Origin: JALYNX01 sp044867525
GTDB taxonomy: Bacteria > Actinomycetota > Acidimicrobiia > Spongiisociales > ZC4RG35
NCBI GenBank assembly: GCA_044867525.1
Contig: JBIOVB010000024.1
Coordinates: 1-64,000 of the forward strand
DNA: 64,000 nucleotides
Direction: 5' to 3'
Shown: positions 1 to 7,794 of the stretch, in pieces
Numbering within the stretch: the first letter of the stretch is position 1
Layout: each line of letters opens with the position of its first letter
The notes under the pieces: model-generated
Databases searched by the model: none
Told to the model about the DNA's origin: nothing
Seen by the model: the letters and a program-made list of their open reading frames with translations, nothing else
Program-made: the position numbers and the translations under genes

Positions 1-78
1 GTCGAGCATTTCCCGGCGAATGGGGTGGCTCAGCGCCCTGTAGGTGTGGTCTAGAAGAGCGGACTGTCGTTCAACCAT
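1..78 (-). CDS. ArsR-family regulator, N-terminal fragment cut by window edge
   Basis: Only the first 26 codons are inside the window. Read on the minus strand from the ATG at 78-76 they give a peptide beginning MVERQSALLDH and containing RALSHPIRREML. That is the usual first-helix signature of ArsR/SmtB winged-helix repressors (the ALxxPxRxxIL pattern). The start codon lies inside a palindrome at 70-87, which suggests autoregulation. The next gene upstream on the same strand (150-551) is separated by a hairpin at 101-131. The ligand cannot be judged because the sensor part is outside the window. The family call is inferred from a short peptide. Confidence 0.6.
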   Translation of the reverse strand, partial: MVERQSALLDHTYRALSHPIRREMLD

Positions 79-87
79 CTGGTTGAA
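70..87. promoter_or_regulatory. Palindromic operator candidate over the ArsR start codon
   Basis: The sequence TTCAACCA-TC-TGGTTGAA is an 8-bp perfect inverted repeat with a 2-bp centre. It covers the ATG (78-76) of the ArsR-like gene and adjoins an AT-rich stretch (gaatattaac) that could hold its -10 region. Position and symmetry fit autorepression by a dimeric winged-helix repressor; binding is inferred. Confidence 0.5.
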
Positions 88-100
88 TATTAACACGTGA

Positions 101-131
101 GGAAGGCGGCGGTGCCGAACCGCCGCCTTCC
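101..131 (-). terminator. Hairpin terminator downstream of the acidic secreted protein
   Basis: A 13-bp perfect stem (GGAAGGCGGCGGT at 101-113, ACCGCCGCCTTCC at 119-131) encloses a 5-nt loop. It lies 18 bp past the stop of the minus-strand gene at 150-551. No strong T-run follows on either side, so termination strength is uncertain. Confidence 0.6.
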
Positions 132-149
132 TACTTGGACCCATTCGGA

Positions 150-551
150 TCAGCTGTCGCCGCTGCCGCCCACGTCGGGTGACCCGGCCGACGCAATGGA
201 GTTCGCGGATGCAGCGGATCCAGGCGAGTCCGCCGATCCAGCCGCCGGGGGAGCAGGCGCTGGGGAAGGCGCCGGTGCCGGGGCTGGGGTGACGAACTCG
301 GCGTCGTCGTTGCTGTCGGAGGGGGAGTCTGCCGACTCGTCGACACTCTCGTTGGGCGAGTCTGCCGATTCCGGGGACTCGTCGAGGGTGGCGAAATCCG
401 CCCCGTTGGTGTCTCCGGCGTCGAGGACGATCTCACCACGGCGGTCGTTCAACTCGATCCCGTCGTCGGCTGTGGCCGCACCGATGCCTCCTGCTGCCAT
501 TCCGGCCAGAGCGGCTCCTCCGGCAATCAATTTCCAGCGATTGAGTTCCAT
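150..551 (-). CDS. Small secreted or membrane-anchored acidic low-complexity protein
   Basis: The 133-aa product has a short basic N-terminus and a hydrophobic stretch at about residues 9-28 (LIAGGAALAGMAAGGIGAAT), which is a signal peptide or anchor. The rest is Ser/Asp/Glu-rich with repeated ESADSP/NESADSP units and an Ala-Pro stretch (PAPAPAPSPAPAPP). A strong GGAGG ribosome site precedes the ATG. No enzymatic domain is visible, and a surface or ion-binding role is only a guess. Its promoter region carries three direct repeats at 604-632 resembling those in front of the two-component operon at 2022, so it may belong to that regulon. Confidence 0.6.
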   Translation of the reverse strand: MELNRWKLIAGGAALAGMAAGGIGAATADDGIELNDRRGEIVLDAGDTNGADFATLDESPESADSPNESVDESADSPSDSNDDAEFVTPAPAPAPSPAPAPPAAGSADSPGSAASANSIASAGSPDVGGSGDS

Positions 552-603
552 GATGTGCCTCCTTTCAGGGGGGCTTCGCTGTTGATCTCATCGTCGGACC
601 GAG

Positions 604-632
604 AGATGAGCCGACGGTGAGGTGCAAATGAG
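604..632 (-). promoter_or_regulatory. Three 11-bp-spaced direct repeats, likely OmpR-type operator
   Basis: On the minus strand the heptamers CTCATTT (632-626), CTCACCG (621-615) and CTCATCT (610-604) follow each other at exactly 11-bp intervals. This is the helical-repeat geometry used by OmpR/PhoB-family regulators. They lie upstream of the gene at 150-551. CTCATCT recurs with the same period at 1971-1988, in front of the local two-component operon. Confidence 0.5.
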
Positions 633-639
633 ACTTCTC

Positions 640-1875
640 TCACTTCACACCCGCTCCTGTCATCCACTCGATGGCGAGATCGAGACGGCGGGCGGTGTTG
701 GTCTCCCAGTTGGCTTCCAGGACTCGGAATGGGCCGCTGGCCAGGCCGAGCACCGCAGCGGCGATCCGCCGCCGCAGCACCGGCTTCGGGTGCAGGGTCT
801 CGGCGTGAGCGAGAAGACCCGCCCCGAACCGTCGGATCTGGCGGGGCCGATCGGTCATTTGGGCGAGCACGGAGAGATGGGCGCAGAAGTTGGCGAAGTC
901 GTCGACTCGGTACCCCGCGCCGGCGGTGTCGATGTCGAGGAGCCCGGTGATCCGGCCCCGATTCATCATGAGCTGGGCCTCGTAGAGGTCACCGTGGACC
1001 GCCGTCACCGGACCCGGATCGTCGGCGGAGCCGGCCGTCAACGTTTTCAGGGTTTCCTCGAGTTTGCTCCGAGCGGAGGGCACGGTCTCCGCGATGACCG
1101 ATGCGTGATGGGACAGCAGGGAGAGAAGGTCGCGGGCGGGACGCTCGTTGGCAAGTTGGGACGGGAGACGATCGAGCAACCGTGAAATGGCCTCAGGCTG
1201 CGGGAGCTGCTGCCGGGCGGAGCGGAAGCCGGCTCTCACTGTCTCACCGGGCAGTGCGGTGAGGACGAGGACGCCGCCGTCGCTCCACCCCAGGCTGTCT
1301 GGAACGGGGAGATGGTCCACCAGGGAGCGATGCCGGAGATGCAGCCCCTCCACCTTTTCAGGGGGAACGATCTTTAGGAAGAGACGGCCGCGGCGGCCGG
1401 TCACCTCCACCACAGCGCGACGGCCGGGCCGGTAAGCCCGGGTGTGGATCTGCACGGCACCGCCGTCGACCCCCAAGTCGCCGAGGAGAGAACCCACCCG
1501 GACCGGGTCGAGAGCGTCGGAGAGTCCGGGAAGGAAGGGATCGTGTGGCCAGCGCCACGCCGCAACCCGGTGCAACCCGTCGTCGAACACGGCGGCGCCT
1601 TGCGGAGGTATGCGGTCCCCGGTTGCGGCGATGAAGGTCTCAGAAGTCGTCTCCCCGCCGGCCCAGCGGACTCCTGTCCTGTATTGGACCACCGTGGATC
1701 GGCCTGGCTGATGGTTCACCTGCCGGGGTCGCCACGTCCTCAAGGTTCCTCCCGCCGCCTCGGCCACCGCATGGAGCAGTCCGGCGGCATTCGGGCCGAG
1801 CAGGAGTCGAAGCGGCTCCGGCCAATCCTCTTCGATCGGGATCACCCCGGCGGGAGGAGGAACGGTGTTGGTCAT
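640..1875 (-). CDS. Aminoglycoside-phosphotransferase-fold kinase
   Basis: The 411-aa protein has the C-terminal catalytic part of the APH/choline-kinase fold. H294-G-D296 lies in VHGDLYEAQ, and D314-I-D316 in LLDIDTAG corresponds to the metal-binding aspartates. The N-terminal half carries the expected nucleotide-binding lobe, with FLKI at about 166-169 as the candidate ATP lysine. The usual HGDxxxxN motif reads HGDLYEAQ, so the metal-binding Asn is replaced by Gln. The substrate is unknown; family members phosphorylate antibiotics, choline, sugars or other small alcohols. The gene is single and divergent from 2022, sharing a 146-bp promoter region with CTCATCT boxes. Confidence 0.75.
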   Translation of the reverse strand: MTNTVPPPAGVIPIEEDWPEPLRLLLGPNAAGLLHAVAEAAGGTLRTWRPRQVNHQPGRSTVVQYRTGVRWAGGETTSETFIAATGDRIPPQGAAVFDDGLHRVAAWRWPHDPFLPGLSDALDPVRVGSLLGDLGVDGGAVQIHTRAYRPGRRAVVEVTGRRGRLFLKIVPPEKVEGLHLRHRSLVDHLPVPDSLGWSDGGVLVLTALPGETVRAGFRSARQQLPQPEAISRLLDRLPSQLANERPARDLLSLLSHHASVIAETVPSARSKLEETLKTLTAGSADDPGPVTAVHGDLYEAQLMMNRGRITGLLDIDTAGAGYRVDDFANFCAHLSVLAQMTDRPRQIRRFGAGLLAHAETLHPKPVLRRRIAAAVLGLASGPFRVLEANWETNTARRLDLAIEWMTGAGVK

Positions 1876-1918
1876 CGTCCCCAGCGTCCCGCTCCCTGAT
1901 TGAACCGACCTGAAGCGG

Positions 1919-1988
1919 AGATGAGAATCTGTTCATCTCCACGGTCGTTCGGCGGAAAGATGAGGAGATTCTCATCTTCACCTCATCT
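1919..1988. promoter_or_regulatory. Cluster of CTCATCT boxes between divergent genes
   Basis: The plus strand carries CTCATCT at 1971-1977 and 1982-1988, exactly 11 bp apart, plus TTCATCT at 1932-1938. The minus strand carries CTCATCT at 1925-1919 and 1964-1958. The tandem pair lies just upstream of the gene at 2022, which starts the two-component operon. The geometry is that of OmpR/PhoB-type sites, so the regulator at 3852 is the natural candidate. Confidence 0.5.
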
Positions 1989-2021
1989 TGGCTGCGCCCT
2001 CAGGCGACCATCCTGAGAGCT

Positions 2022-2375
2022 GTGAATCGGACCGGCCGGTTGCTTGCAGTCATTGGAGCCGGCCTGGTTGGAGTGACCTTGGGATATGCGGTCACCTCGG
2101 CCATGGCCAGCCCTTCTCTGCCGCCGGTCGACCCGATCGTGCTCGACCCGGACCCAGGGGAGACCTCGACACCGGAGACCGGCTCTGCCGTTACCTCGAC
2201 CACCGTCCTCGACGAAACGGTGGTACCACCACCGATTCTGGGCCCACCGACCACGACCCAACCTCAAACCTCGCCCCAACCGCCGGCGACGTCGCCACAG
2301 GGCGATGACGACGACGACGAGGACGATGAGGACGATGACCACGACGATGATGATGATGGGGGCGGTGATGACTGA
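2022..2375 (+). CDS. Secreted or anchored protein with poly-Asp/Glu tail
   Basis: The 117-aa product has an N-terminal hydrophobic segment (about residues 6-28) typical of a signal peptide or anchor. A Thr/Pro-rich linker follows, then a tail from about residue 95 made almost only of Asp, Glu, His and Gly. No fold is recognised. The last 8 bp overlap the start of the sensor kinase gene, so the two are translationally coupled. An acidic tail outside the membrane could bind cations and present them to the kinase, which is inference. It resembles the acidic protein at 150-551 in composition, not in sequence. Confidence 0.65.
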   Translation: MNRTGRLLAVIGAGLVGVTLGYAVTSAMASPSLPPVDPIVLDPDPGETSTPETGSAVTSTTVLDETVVPPPILGPPTTTQPQTSPQPPATSPQGDDDDDEDDEDDDHDDDDDGGGDD

Positions 2376-3855
2376 CCGCCGGCGGTTTCGACCCAGTTTC
2401 CGCCTCCGCGTCCTCGGCTCGGTTGCCGCCCTCCTGGCAATTGCCGCCGTAGGCGGACTCTTTCTCCAACGCACCTTCCTGCTCCGCGATCTGCAACGGG
2501 AGGTCGCCGCCGCGCTGGAGCAGGAACGAGAGGAGCTGCAGACTTTGGCGAGTGGGCACAACCCTCTGACCGGGGAGCGGTTCGGCGAGGATGTTCAGGC
2601 CATCTTCGACACCTTCCTCCGCCGCAATCTCCCCGAGGAAGGAGAGGTGTACATCGCCCTCCTCGACGGGGAGTTCTACCGGACCACACCGGCCCCGCTC
2701 CGGCTCGACGCCAACCCGGACCTGGTCGTCCGGTGGGGGGCGCTGGCTACCGGGGAGCGCGGTGAGATCGGCACCGAAGCAGGGCCGGTCACCTATCTGG
2801 CGGTTCCCCTGCTCTACGACGGGATCACCCGCGGCGTCTTCGTGATCGCCAACTTCACCCAGGGCGAGCGTGAAGAGATCGAATCCGCCGTCCGCGTAGA
2901 GGCAGTCGTCAGCGGCTTCGTTCTCCTCGTGGTCACCCTGGTCGCTTGGCTTCTCTCCGGTCGCCTGCTCAAACCGATCCAGGACCTGACCGAGACCGCC
3001 GAAGCGATAAGTGACAGCGATCTCACCCGCCGGATCCCGGTCGAAGGCGACGACGAGATCTCCCGGCTCGCCCAGACCTTCAACGAGATGCTGGACCGAG
3101 TAGAGGGGTCGTTCACTGCGCAGCGGAGGTTCACCGACGACGCCGGACACGAGCTGCGCACCCCGATCACAATCATCAGGGGTCACCTCGACCTGCTCGG
3201 CGACGACCCTGAGGAGCGCAAGGAAACGATGGCGATCGTCGACGACGAGTTGAGCCGGATGGCCCGGATCGTCGACGACCTGCTCGTCCTGGCCAAGGCG
3301 CAACAACCCGACTTCCTCCGCCGTGAGCTGGTGGAATTGACCGATCTGACCACCGAGTTGCTGGTCAAAGGACGGGCTCTCGGGCATCGTGACTGGCGGC
3401 TCGACGCCTACGCCGAGGGTGTCGTCAACGCCGACCCCCACCGGATGACCCAGGCCATGCTCAACTTGGCCCGCAATGCCGTCGAGCACACCCCGCCAGG
3501 TGCCGAGATCGGGCTGGGAAGCGCCTGGTCGGACGACGGTGTGCGTCTCTGGGTGCGGGACACTGGTGTTGGCATCGACCCCAGAGAGCAGGAACGCATC
3601 TTCGACCGCTTCGCCCGGGGGCGGGCGGGACGCAGGTCGGAGGGAGCCGGCCTCGGCCTGTCCATCGTCCGCACCATCGCCCTGGCTCACGGTGGTCGAG
3701 TGGAGGTGGTGAGCGAACCGGGAGAAGGTGCCACGTTCACCATGATCCTCCCCGGCGCGCCGCCCTCCGAGGCACCAACAGTCATCCTGAAGACCGACTT
3801 GGGGACTCCGCCGGATCCTGTCGATCAAGACGCGACCAAGGAGATCGTGACATGA
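2368..3855 (+). CDS. OmpR-type sensor histidine kinase
   Basis: The start is taken at the ATG at 2368 (MTDRRRF), which overlaps the preceding gene by 8 bp and gives 495 aa. Order: transmembrane helix about 14-33, an extracytoplasmic domain of about 140 residues, a second helix at about 176-198, HAMP to about 250, then HisKA with phospho-acceptor H261 in GHELRTP. The ATPase domain has the N-box (LNLARNAVEH, about 366-375), DTGVGI at about 398 and GAGLGL at about 426. This is a complete class I kinase. Its stop overlaps the regulator start by 4 bp (ATGA), making a coupled operon with 3852-4505. The stimulus is unknown. Confidence 0.92.
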   Translation: MTDRRRFRPSFRLRVLGSVAALLAIAAVGGLFLQRTFLLRDLQREVAAALEQEREELQTLASGHNPLTGERFGEDVQAIFDTFLRRNLPEEGEVYIALLDGEFYRTTPAPLRLDANPDLVVRWGALATGERGEIGTEAGPVTYLAVPLLYDGITRGVFVIANFTQGEREEIESAVRVEAVVSGFVLLVVTLVAWLLSGRLLKPIQDLTETAEAISDSDLTRRIPVEGDDEISRLAQTFNEMLDRVEGSFTAQRRFTDDAGHELRTPITIIRGHLDLLGDDPEERKETMAIVDDELSRMARIVDDLLVLAKAQQPDFLRRELVELTDLTTELLVKGRALGHRDWRLDAYAEGVVNADPHRMTQAMLNLARNAVEHTPPGAEIGLGSAWSDDGVRLWVRDTGVGIDPREQERIFDRFARGRAGRRSEGAGLGLSIVRTIALAHGGRVEVVSEPGEGATFTMILPGAPPSEAPTVILKTDLGTPPDPVDQDATKEIVT

Positions 3856-4505
3856 CCCGGATCCTGATCGTCGAGGACGAGTCCCGGATCGCCTCATTCC
3901 TCGAGAAGGGGCTGAAGGCTCAGGGTTACTCCACCTTCGTCGTCGACACCGGCCGGATGGCGGCCTCGGTGGCGCGCGACGGGAACTTCGACCTGATGAT
4001 CCTCGATCTCGGTCTCCCCGACATCGACGGTCTCGAGGCATTGCAGGAGATCCGAAGACAGGGCGAAGGTCTTCCGGTGATCATCCTCACTGCCCGACCG
4101 GACGCCACCGTCGCCGGCTTCGAGACCGGCGCCGACGACTATGTCACCAAGCCCTTCAGACTCGACGAGCTCGTCGCCCGCATCCGAGCCCGGCTTCGAA
4201 CCAAGTCCGAGAACATCACAGGTCTCACCGTCGGGGACATCAGCCTCGACATACGCACCCGCCGGGCAACGACCGGCAACACCGAGGTAGAGCTCACCGC
4301 GCGCGAGTTCGCCATGCTCGAGACCTTTATGCGTCACCCCGACCAGGTGCTGTCCAGAGAGCAGCTCTTATCCCACGTCTGGGGTTACGACTTCGATCCC
4401 GGCTCAAATGTGGTCGAGGTCTACATCCGCGCCCTGCGCAAGAAGCTGGGCGACCACGTTGTCGACACCGTGCGGGGAATGGGCTACCGCATGCGCAAAG
4501 GGTGA
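3852..4505 (+). CDS. OmpR-family response regulator
   Basis: The 217-aa protein has a receiver domain with acidic pocket E8-D9, phospho-acceptor D52 (LDLGLPD) and the switch lysine in VTKPF. A C-terminal winged helix (about 125-215) carries the usual LTAREF start and VEVYIRALRKKLG recognition-helix region. It is the partner of the overlapping kinase gene. DNA sites with an 11-bp period (CTCATCT) in front of 2022 and 551 match the tandem binding mode of this family and are likely its targets. Confidence 0.93.
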   Translation: MTRILIVEDESRIASFLEKGLKAQGYSTFVVDTGRMAASVARDGNFDLMILDLGLPDIDGLEALQEIRRQGEGLPVIILTARPDATVAGFETGADDYVTKPFRLDELVARIRARLRTKSENITGLTVGDISLDIRTRRATTGNTEVELTAREFAMLETFMRHPDQVLSREQLLSHVWGYDFDPGSNVVEVYIRALRKKLGDHVVDTVRGMGYRMRKG

Positions 4506-4709
4506 GGCGTCTCGTCTCGTCGATGCATCGGCTTTGCCGTGGCTCCGGTCGAACTCCCTGATGAGATCCGGAGAATCAGACGGTGTGAGAGAGCGCCTCA
4601 CTTTGGATCATCCAGCATTGAGCGCTGTGCGGAAAACAGGTGATTCTCCCCATGCTTCTCAACCGTCGTTTCGGCATTCTGGCGGGAGCCCGAGACGAAA
4701 GGAGCAGAC

Positions 4710-5126
4710 ATGTCTCAGGAGAACAAGGAACTGGTCCGCAGGTGGTTTGAGGCTCTGAGCCGCCACGACGTCGAGTCAGTCGCCGACATGGTGGCCGAAG
4801 ACTTCATCCACAACAGCTCGACCAACCAGGGTCGCGACGGTGTTCGAGGGGAACTCGATTATTGGTTCAGCGCATTCCCTGATGCCTCGTTGTCGTTGGA
4901 GGATCTCATTGCCGACGGCGACCGGGTCGTGGCGAGGGTTACCACCACTGGAACCCATGGTGGCGAGTTCATGGGTGCGGCTGCCACGGGAAAGCGGATT
5001 TCGGTCGAGGAGGTCGACATTTTCCGCATTGAGAACGGCAGGATCGCCGAGGCGTGGGCGGCTGTCGACTTCTTCGGCATGCTCACCCAACTCGGGCTGC
5101 TACCTGCGGAGGAGCCCGTCGGCTGA
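4710..5126 (+). CDS. SnoaL-like / NTF2-fold protein
   Basis: The 138-aa protein matches the SnoaL-like ester-cyclase pattern. It starts with NKELVRRWFEAL, then has VADMVAEDFIHN, a central GELDYWFSAFPDA segment and the characteristic ATGKRISVEEVDIFRI strand pair ending in IAEAW. The family has a cone-shaped alpha+beta barrel and includes polyketide cyclases, isomerases and many uncharacterised small-molecule-binding proteins, so the substrate cannot be given. An AAAGGAG ribosome site precedes the ATG. It is a single gene, convergent with the LuxR regulator at 5139. Confidence 0.7.
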   Translation: MSQENKELVRRWFEALSRHDVESVADMVAEDFIHNSSTNQGRDGVRGELDYWFSAFPDASLSLEDLIADGDRVVARVTTTGTHGGEFMGAAATGKRISVEEVDIFRIENGRIAEAWAAVDFFGMLTQLGLLPAEEPVG

Positions 5127-5138
5127 CGTCCCGCCGGG

Positions 5139-6803
5139 CTAGGAAGAGAACGAGGAGTCGGGACCGTGGCGTAGCACATGTGCTGCCGCCTCGGTCCGGC
5201 TTCTCAGATTCAGCTTCATCAGAATGTTGCTCACGTGGTTGCCCGCTGTCTTGGTGCTGATGAACAGGCGCTGGGCGATCTCGGCGTTGGTAAGCCCCTC
5301 GGAGAGAAGCCCCAGAATCTCGAGTTCTCTCCTAGTTAGACGCCCGACGCCCTTGGGACCGACTCTCCCTCGCTCACCCAGCGATCGAAGCAGGGCGTCC
5401 GCCCGGTCAGCCTGACGGACGGCCCCAACCTTCTCAAATCCCGCTGATGCGGCTCGGACTTCGTCGACAGCGACCTCGGTCTGACCGGAAGCTGCGAGAG
5501 CCTCCCCCAGATCCAGGCGGGCCGACCCGGCGTCGATTCGCATCTTCAGACGATCAAACCGCTCGACCGCCGACCGGAGGGCATCGACAGCCTCGGTCCC
5601 GTTCCCCTGCGCTAGGAGAACCCGACCAGCCGCCAGATCGCTTTCAGCCAGGGTGCGATCGTCACCTGCACGTTTTGCAAGTGTTTCGATCGAAAGCGCC
5701 GAAGCGATGGCACCATCGAGATCGCCGCGGGCGATCTGGACCGTGACCAACATCGCCAGAAATGGGGCCGCACCCAGCGAGTCGGCTCCCAGTTTCCGTA
5801 GCCAGCGATGAAGCACCGAAGCCGCGGGCGCCAGTTCGCCTCTCTCTAGGTGGAGCGACACCACCGGGCGGATCGACTCCGGTCTGGTTTCGATCCCGGA
5901 TAGGAGCCGTTCTGCCTCCTCGAACCGTCCCTGGGAGATCCTCAGGTCCGCCAGGCGAGCTCGCGGGTCGACACACCTGGCCTCATGGCCCCCATCTTCG
6001 AGTTTTTCGATGGTCCAGATCAGCCATTTCTCCGCCGAGGCAAGGTCGCCGCGGGCAGCGAGCACCCCAGCACAACACGATCCGCAGAAGGCAAGGAGCG
6101 GCGGGTAAGGCCGTATCTCCAAGAACTGCTCCGCAACTCTGCCCCACTGCTCCAGCCGTCTTCCGTCGAGGGCTGCCTCACATGCGGCCACCATGTCGCA
6201 ACACGTTTCGGCAAATGTCTCGGGTTTTTCAGCTTCACCAGCAGTGGCAGCGGCCATCGCCTCATCGAGACGCAGCATCCCCTCATCTACTCGACCTGAC
6301 CGAACCAGGGCCAACCCCGACTTCGCCAACGCTCGTATCTCCAGCTCGGCATCCCCGAACTTTCTGGCGGTCAACAAGGCCTCATCTGCGTAGTCAGCCA
6401 TCCGCACCGGATCGGTCTCCAGGCCGCTTCGAGCCAGGGACAGCCAGCCCGACCCCGACGACGACGCTCCGTCGAGTAGACGTTCGGCGCGGCCCAACCA
6501 GCCTCCCGCAATCGCCTCATGGCCTGGGCTCGCCGCGTGCTCCAATCCAAGCCAAATAGCCACCCGTGCCGCCTCATCCACACGACCGGCCTTCCGGTAT
6601 GTCGAATATGCACGGGCACGAGTCGCAAGCGCCTCCCCTGTCTCACCCATCCACCACAACGCCCGACCCAGGCCATCCATCGCCTCGGGATTGGCTGAAT
6701 CGGCGAGAGAGGCTTCGAAGGCATCCCGGGCCGCGGCCCATCGGGAGGAAAGGAGCGCCTCCTGTCCCTCGGCCAGATGATCGACTACATCCGAAACTGA
6801 CAT
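5139..6803 (-). CDS. TPR-repeat LuxR-type transcriptional regulator
   Basis: The 554-aa product, read from the ATG at 6803, has about 450 residues of Ala-rich helical repeats resembling tetratricopeptides. A LuxR-type helix-turn-helix follows at about 490-545, starting LTRRELEILGLLSEG and continuing TNAEIAQRLFIS and HVSNILMKLN. No P-loop is visible, so it is not a full LAL/MalT protein but the shorter TPR-LuxR type. A TTG directly before the ATG is an alternative start. It is divergent from the peroxiredoxin at 6933 with 129 bp between, so it could control that gene or itself; this is inference from position. Confidence 0.8.
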   Translation of the reverse strand: MSVSDVVDHLAEGQEALLSSRWAAARDAFEASLADSANPEAMDGLGRALWWMGETGEALATRARAYSTYRKAGRVDEAARVAIWLGLEHAASPGHEAIAGGWLGRAERLLDGASSSGSGWLSLARSGLETDPVRMADYADEALLTARKFGDAELEIRALAKSGLALVRSGRVDEGMLRLDEAMAAATAGEAEKPETFAETCCDMVAACEAALDGRRLEQWGRVAEQFLEIRPYPPLLAFCGSCCAGVLAARGDLASAEKWLIWTIEKLEDGGHEARCVDPRARLADLRISQGRFEEAERLLSGIETRPESIRPVVSLHLERGELAPAASVLHRWLRKLGADSLGAAPFLAMLVTVQIARGDLDGAIASALSIETLAKRAGDDRTLAESDLAAGRVLLAQGNGTEAVDALRSAVERFDRLKMRIDAGSARLDLGEALAASGQTEVAVDEVRAASAGFEKVGAVRQADRADALLRSLGERGRVGPKGVGRLTRRELEILGLLSEGLTNAEIAQRLFISTKTAGNHVSNILMKLNLRSRTEAAAHVLRHGPDSSFSS

Positions 6804-6932
6804 CAAACGGATACTGCCCGACCAAGGCTTGGCATTTGCACCCGACGGCTCCTCCTGATGGCTCGGGCAAGTCCCCGGTGGTGCCCCCCGCCACCCGGGG
6901 TCCCGATCACACCCGTGAGGTAGCGTCGGAGG

Positions 6933-7595
6933 GTGACCTTACGAGAAGAGCTTGCCGAGCGAGCATCCCGAGGATGGGCAAACCTCCCGCCTGAACGGCG
7001 CGCCATGTACGAGAGGGCTGCGGCCGCCCTCGAAGCCAGCGGAATCTCGAGTCGAGCACTTGGGGAGGGTGACACCGCACCCGATTTCGAGCTTCCAGAC
7101 CCAACCGGGCGCATCATTCGGCTGAGAGACCTGAGAGCCGACGGACCGGTGATCATCTCCTTCTATCGAGGGCAATGGTGCCCATTCTGCAACCTGGAGC
7201 TGCGCGGCCTGCAGCGGGCGCTCGAAGACGTCGAGGCGGCCGGGGCGACGCTGGTGGCCATCTCCCCGAACACGCCGGACGTCACGTCCAACACGGTTGA
7301 GGAGCTCGAATTGGAGTACCCGGTTCTCTCAGACCACGACAATCAGGTGGCCAGAATGTTCAACCTCGTCTACGAGATGACTCCTGAGAACATCGAGTTG
7401 TACCGCGAGATCGACCGCGACATCGGGACCCTCAACGGCACCGGAAAATGGGAGCTACCGGTCCCCGCGACATATGTCATCGACAGTCGCGGAACCATCA
7501 GATACGCCTTTGTTGATCTCAACCATCGCCGACGAGCAGAACCCTCCGAGGTTGCCGCAATAGCGGCGGACCTGGCCCGGTCAGCGGACGTCTGA
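6933..7595 (+). CDS. AhpC/TSA-type peroxiredoxin-like protein
   Basis: The 220-aa protein begins at GTG 6933. After about 45 helical residues it has the peroxiredoxin/thioredoxin fold: APDFELPDPTG near 50, then FYRGQWCPFCNLEL with C83 and C86. C83 is the expected peroxidatic or nucleophilic cysteine. Later segments (YPVLSDHDNQVARMFN, then TYVIDSRGTIRYAFVD) are standard for the family. The family reduces peroxides with thiol donors, so a cytoplasmic peroxide-detoxifying or redox role is likely. The upstream neighbour is a divergent TPR-LuxR regulator. Confidence 0.82.
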   Translation: MTLREELAERASRGWANLPPERRAMYERAAAALEASGISSRALGEGDTAPDFELPDPTGRIIRLRDLRADGPVIISFYRGQWCPFCNLELRGLQRALEDVEAAGATLVAISPNTPDVTSNTVEELELEYPVLSDHDNQVARMFNLVYEMTPENIELYREIDRDIGTLNGTGKWELPVPATYVIDSRGTIRYAFVDLNHRRRAEPSEVAAIAADLARSADV

Positions 7596-7794
7596 AGCCA
7601 GGCCCCCTACAACCACCCGGCAGCCGTCTGATGCAGAGGCCGCCAACTCGCCTTTTGTTCACCTTCGAGGTAGAGGCCTCGGGTGGGAACACCGGTGCGG
7701 TCGAGATTCGTGTCCTGGAGGGATGAGAAGCTCTAATCCGATGGCTCATGGCGACCCGGTCCGTCAGCCAAGCCATTCGAGTGCCGGCACTGTG

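Noticed and set aside
240..400. Repeated GCC/GGT and GAGTC-type units considered as CRISPR or satellite
   Set aside because: They are the codons of the low-complexity acidic protein on the minus strand, without regular spacers.
2191..4041. Long open frame antisense to the kinase and regulator genes
   Set aside because: It is the shadow of two clear genes with complete motif sets; its translation is low-complexity Arg/Gly/Pro with no domain.
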